From assembly GCA_900552845.1 (NCBI GenBank), contig USBC01000024.1, forward strand, positions 1 through 16,697: a stretch of DNA of 16,697 bases, read 5' to 3'. Of this stretch, positions 14,587 through 16,697 are shown one piece after another (position 1 is the stretch's first letter; the number at the start of each line of letters is the position of its first letter). The position numbers were made by a program, and so were the translations under genes. Source of the DNA: an uncultured Oscillospiraceae bacterium. Lineage in GTDB: Bacteria; Bacillota; Clostridia; Oscillospirales; Ruminococcaceae. The notes beneath the pieces were generated by a model. The model did no database searches and had not been told where the DNA came from. It saw only the letters and a list, made by a program, of their open reading frames with translations.

Positions 14587-15594
14587 TCAGATAAACCTAA
14601 GCGCCAGAATGCCCAGTGCGCTGCCGATGGCGGTAATGACTGCAAACATCACCACGATCTGCTTTTCGGTGTAGCCGCTCATCTCAAAGTGGTGATGAAT
14701 AGGGCTCATCTTAAAGATGCGCTTGCCGTGGGTCAGCTTGAAATAGCACCGCTGCAGCACCACCGAGCCGATCTCGATAACATAGATGATGCCAAACAGC
14801 ACCACAAAGAAGGGCAGTCCGGTACCAAATGCCAGCGCAATGACCATACCGCTCATAAACAGCGAGCCGGTATCGCCCATAAAGACCTTGGCAGGATAGT
14901 GGTTCCAGAACAGAAAGCCGATACAGCCGCCGCCCAAAGCGCCCGCCATCACGCCCATTTCGCCCATACCCAGCAGGTAGCAGAAAATGATGTACCCGAT
15001 GGAAAGCACCAGCGTAACGGAGGAAAGCAGTCCGTCCAGCCCGTCGGTAAAGTTGACGGCATTGGAAAGGGCGATAATGGCAAACATGGCAAACACATAA
15101 TAGAATACCCCAAAATCATAGGTGCCGATATAGGGAATGGTTACCATGGTGGACTGGGTACCGCTGATGTGCAGCAGCAGCAGATACACCGCGCCGAACA
15201 GAATTTGAAGCGCCATCTTCTGCTTTTCAGTCAAGCCCTCATTCTGCTTTTTGACGACCTTCAGGTAGTCGTCGAGGAAGCCGATGGCGCCGAACAGCAG
15301 CGCCAGCACCAGCCCGTAGAACATTCTTGCCCGCATCATGCCGGACATCGGGTCGCCCACCGTTTCGGCGTGCAGAAACAGGTAGCCCACCACCGCAGCG
15401 ATGGGGATCCCGATAATAAACATCAAGCCTCCCATGGTGGGGGTTCCCTGCTTGCCCTGATGCCACTTGGGCCCGATCTCAAGGATAGTCTGCCCAAAAT
15501 GCAGGCGGCGCAGTACAGGCAGCAGCCAAAAGCCGCCAACAGCGGTTATTACGCTTGCCGTCAGCACGGCAACGATCACAGCGGTCATATTCAT
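14587..15594 (-). CDS. mraY: Phospho-N-acetylmuramoyl-pentapeptide-transferase
   Basis: A 335-residue integral membrane enzyme that moves phospho-MurNAc-pentapeptide to undecaprenyl phosphate, making lipid I. Landmarks in order: PKWHQGKQGTPTMGG, the Mg-binding DDYLKVVKKQNEGL loop, NAVNFTDGLDGLLSS, FMGDTGSLFMSG and SPIHHHFEMSG, all diagnostic for MraY. About ten membrane segments. The ATG at 15594 has only a weak site (GGGAAG, 6 bases upstream), with the murF stop 24 bases above. 39 bases separate it from ftsW with no room for murD. Confidence 0.97.
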   Translation of the reverse strand: MNMTAVIVAVLTASVITAVGGFWLLPVLRRLHFGQTILEIGPKWHQGKQGTPTMGGLMFIIGIPIAAVVGYLFLHAETVGDPMSGMMRARMFYGLVLALLFGAIGFLDDYLKVVKKQNEGLTEKQKMALQILFGAVYLLLLHISGTQSTMVTIPYIGTYDFGVFYYVFAMFAIIALSNAVNFTDGLDGLLSSVTLVLSIGYIIFCYLLGMGEMGVMAGALGGGCIGFLFWNHYPAKVFMGDTGSLFMSGMVIALAFGTGLPFFVVLFGIIYVIEIGSVVLQRCYFKLTHGKRIFKMSPIHHHFEMSGYTEKQIVVMFAVITAIGSALGILALRFI

Positions 15595-15618
15595 GATACA
15601 CTTCCCTTTTCTGTTATA

Positions 15619-16350
15619 TTATGCGTGGTATTTACGGTAAAATTCGGAGATGACATCTTCCAGCGCCATGCCGTGACTTGCCTTACACCATATCACGTCG
15701 CCTCGGTGGGCGGCAGTAATCAGATAATGCGCCAGCTCCTCTTTGGTTTCGAAGTGACGGCTTTCCATTCCGGCTGCTCTTGCCGCGCGGTCGGCGTACT
15801 CCGCCAGCGCACCCCATGTCAGCAAAAGGTCGATTCCCTCCGCAGCGCACAGCGTACCGATCTCACGGTGGCTTTCCTCGGCAATACTGCCCAGCTCCAG
15901 CATATCCGCCGCCACAAGGATCCTCCTGCCATTACAGGGGAATTGCCCCAGTGTCCTGATCGCCGCCCGCATGGAATCGGGACTGGCATTGTAGCAGTCC
16001 TCCACCATGGTAACACCCTCATGCTCTGTCACCTTTTGACGCTGCCCGCTGGGGGTGTAGTTTTTCAGAGCCTCTATGGCGGTCTCGGCGGGAATCCCCA
16101 TTGCGCGTCCCGCGCCGAATGCCGCCAGTGCATTCAGTATGAGATGCTCGCCGGTACCGGGAATGGTCGCGCGCCAGCTCTGTCCCTCGGCGTGCAGCAT
16201 AAAGCTGGTGGAAAGCGGCGTTGCGCTGACAATGGTCGCTTTGATCTCCGCACGCTCGCTGTGCAGCCCGTAGCGGACTACATGAAGCCGCGGGATATCA
16301 ACGGTCTGCAAAAGGTCGTTATCATCACACAGCAGCAGCGTGGCGCCGTC
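15619..16350 (-). CDS. murF: MurF (UDP-MurNAc-tripeptide--D-Ala-D-Ala ligase), C-terminal half, joined to foreign sequence
   Basis: About 242 residues of MurF: the late central domain (CDDNDLLQTVDI, a MurF NADDPLL-like strand, then GEHLILNALAAFGAG) and the C-terminal domain (EDCYNASPDSM, LVAADMLELG, HREIG, and KASHGMALEDVI where the family usually has KGSRGM). The enzyme adds D-Ala-D-Ala to the UDP-MurNAc-tripeptide. The N-terminal substrate domain and the ATP loop (GKT), roughly 200 residues, are absent; upstream the same frame continues as a histidine kinase. As written it could not be an active ligase, and murF is essential, so the join is probably not genomic. Its place before mraY is the normal one. 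The boundary at ~16350 is uncertain by about ten codons. Confidence 0.85.
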   Translation of the reverse strand, partial: DGATLLLCDDNDLLQTVDIPRLHVVRYGLHSERAEIKATIVSATPLSTSFMLHAEGQSWRATIPGTGEHLILNALAAFGAGRAMGIPAETAIEALKNYTPSGQRQKVTEHEGVTMVEDCYNASPDSMRAAIRTLGQFPCNGRRILVAADMLELGSIAEESHREIGTLCAAEGIDLLLTWGALAEYADRAARAAGMESRHFETKEELAHYLITAAHRGDVIWCKASHGMALEDVISEFYRKYHA

Positions 16351-16697
16351 CGGCAGGGCGTCCGCCAGCTCCACCAGCGTGGGGTTGAAGCCGCCGGCAT
16401 AGTGGAACGGCATGTCCCGCACCAGGGTCACGCCGCTGCGGCGGTCCGGCAGGCGCACCGTCACCGTGGTGCCCTGCCCCTGCCGGGATGACACCACAAG
16501 GCTGCCGCCGTGGCCCTGGGCAATGCGGCGGCACAGAGGCAGACCCAGCCCCAGGCCATGGGCCGGCAGGTCCATATGGCTGTGCTGCCACCGGTCAAAC
16601 AGCTGGGCCTGCTTGTCCTGCGGAATGCCGGAGCCGCTGTCCTTCACCGACAGCAGCACGCAGCCCTGGCCGGAGCGCAGGCACACGTCCACGGTCC
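16351..16697 (-). CDS. Histidine kinase ATPase domain, fragment open at the window edge
   Basis: About 115 residues of a sensor kinase HATPase_c domain in frame with the murF part. Visible: VKDSGSGIP (G1 box), LFDRW (F box), HGLGLGLPLCRRIAQGHGG (G2 box), SRQGQGTTVTVRLP, and then YAGGFNPTLVELADALP, a tail I recall on many Clostridia kinases. The N box, dimerisation helix and sensor are beyond the right edge, where the frame stays open, so the GTG at 16692 is not a real start. Hand counts give 65-73% GC in four 60-base lines here (16381-16500, 16561-16680) against 58-68% in three murF lines (16081-16260). Most likely a different locus or organism joined by assembly. Confidence 0.8.

Noticed and set aside
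14689..16491. A 600-codon plus-strand open frame opposite mraY and murF
   Set aside because: Same low-complexity His/Gln-rich composition, no ribosome site, and covers two recognised genes on the other strand.

Overview
The window looks like a chromosomal segment of a GC-rich, low-molecular-weight Bacillota, most likely a Clostridia of the Oscillospiraceae/Ruminococcaceae kind. The signs are spoVG, a glmS ribozyme, a lysine riboswitch, strong AGGAGG ribosome binding sites, a murA inside the division/cell-wall cluster, and GCGAAGC-rich intergenic repeats. It was read by eye only. Family calls rest on motifs and gene order, not on a database search.

Layout. 1-4560, all minus strand: the start of a GNAT acetyltransferase (cut by the window edge), a HAD phosphatase, an AlaA-type alanine aminotransferase, and an NhaC-family transporter behind a lysine riboswitch. 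Two ~80-base cloverleaf-shaped repeats sit in gaps here (229-309 and 2444-2522). 4557-5936: murC, minus strand, divergent from spoVG (6136-6432) and glmS (6889-8709) on the plus strand. glmS is preceded by its own promoter, a glmS ribozyme and ~220 unexplained bases. 8849-16697, minus strand: a dcw-type cluster transcribed murF > mraY > ftsW > murG > murA > ftsQ > ftsZ, tightly spaced, with an extra promoter just before ftsZ. glmS and ftsZ converge on a pair of hairpin terminators.

How the genes fit together. Nearly everything from 4557 on serves peptidoglycan synthesis or division. GlmS makes glucosamine-6-phosphate, the root of UDP-GlcNAc. MurA commits it to UDP-MurNAc. MurC adds L-alanine, which AlaA can supply. 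MurF completes the pentapeptide, MraY makes lipid I, MurG lipid II, FtsW polymerises it, and FtsQ and FtsZ place this at the division septum. murD and ftsA, usual members of such a cluster, are absent from the positions where they would be expected.

Most notable points: (1) two diverged repeats that fold into the same four-way cloverleaf, every hairpin capped by GAA, with compensating changes in the arms; (2) the right end, where the C-terminal half of murF is joined in frame to the ATPase domain of a histidine kinase and lacks the MurF ATP-binding half, most simply an assembly chimera; (3) a long leader between the glmS ribozyme and glmS that may hold the wreck of a small gene.
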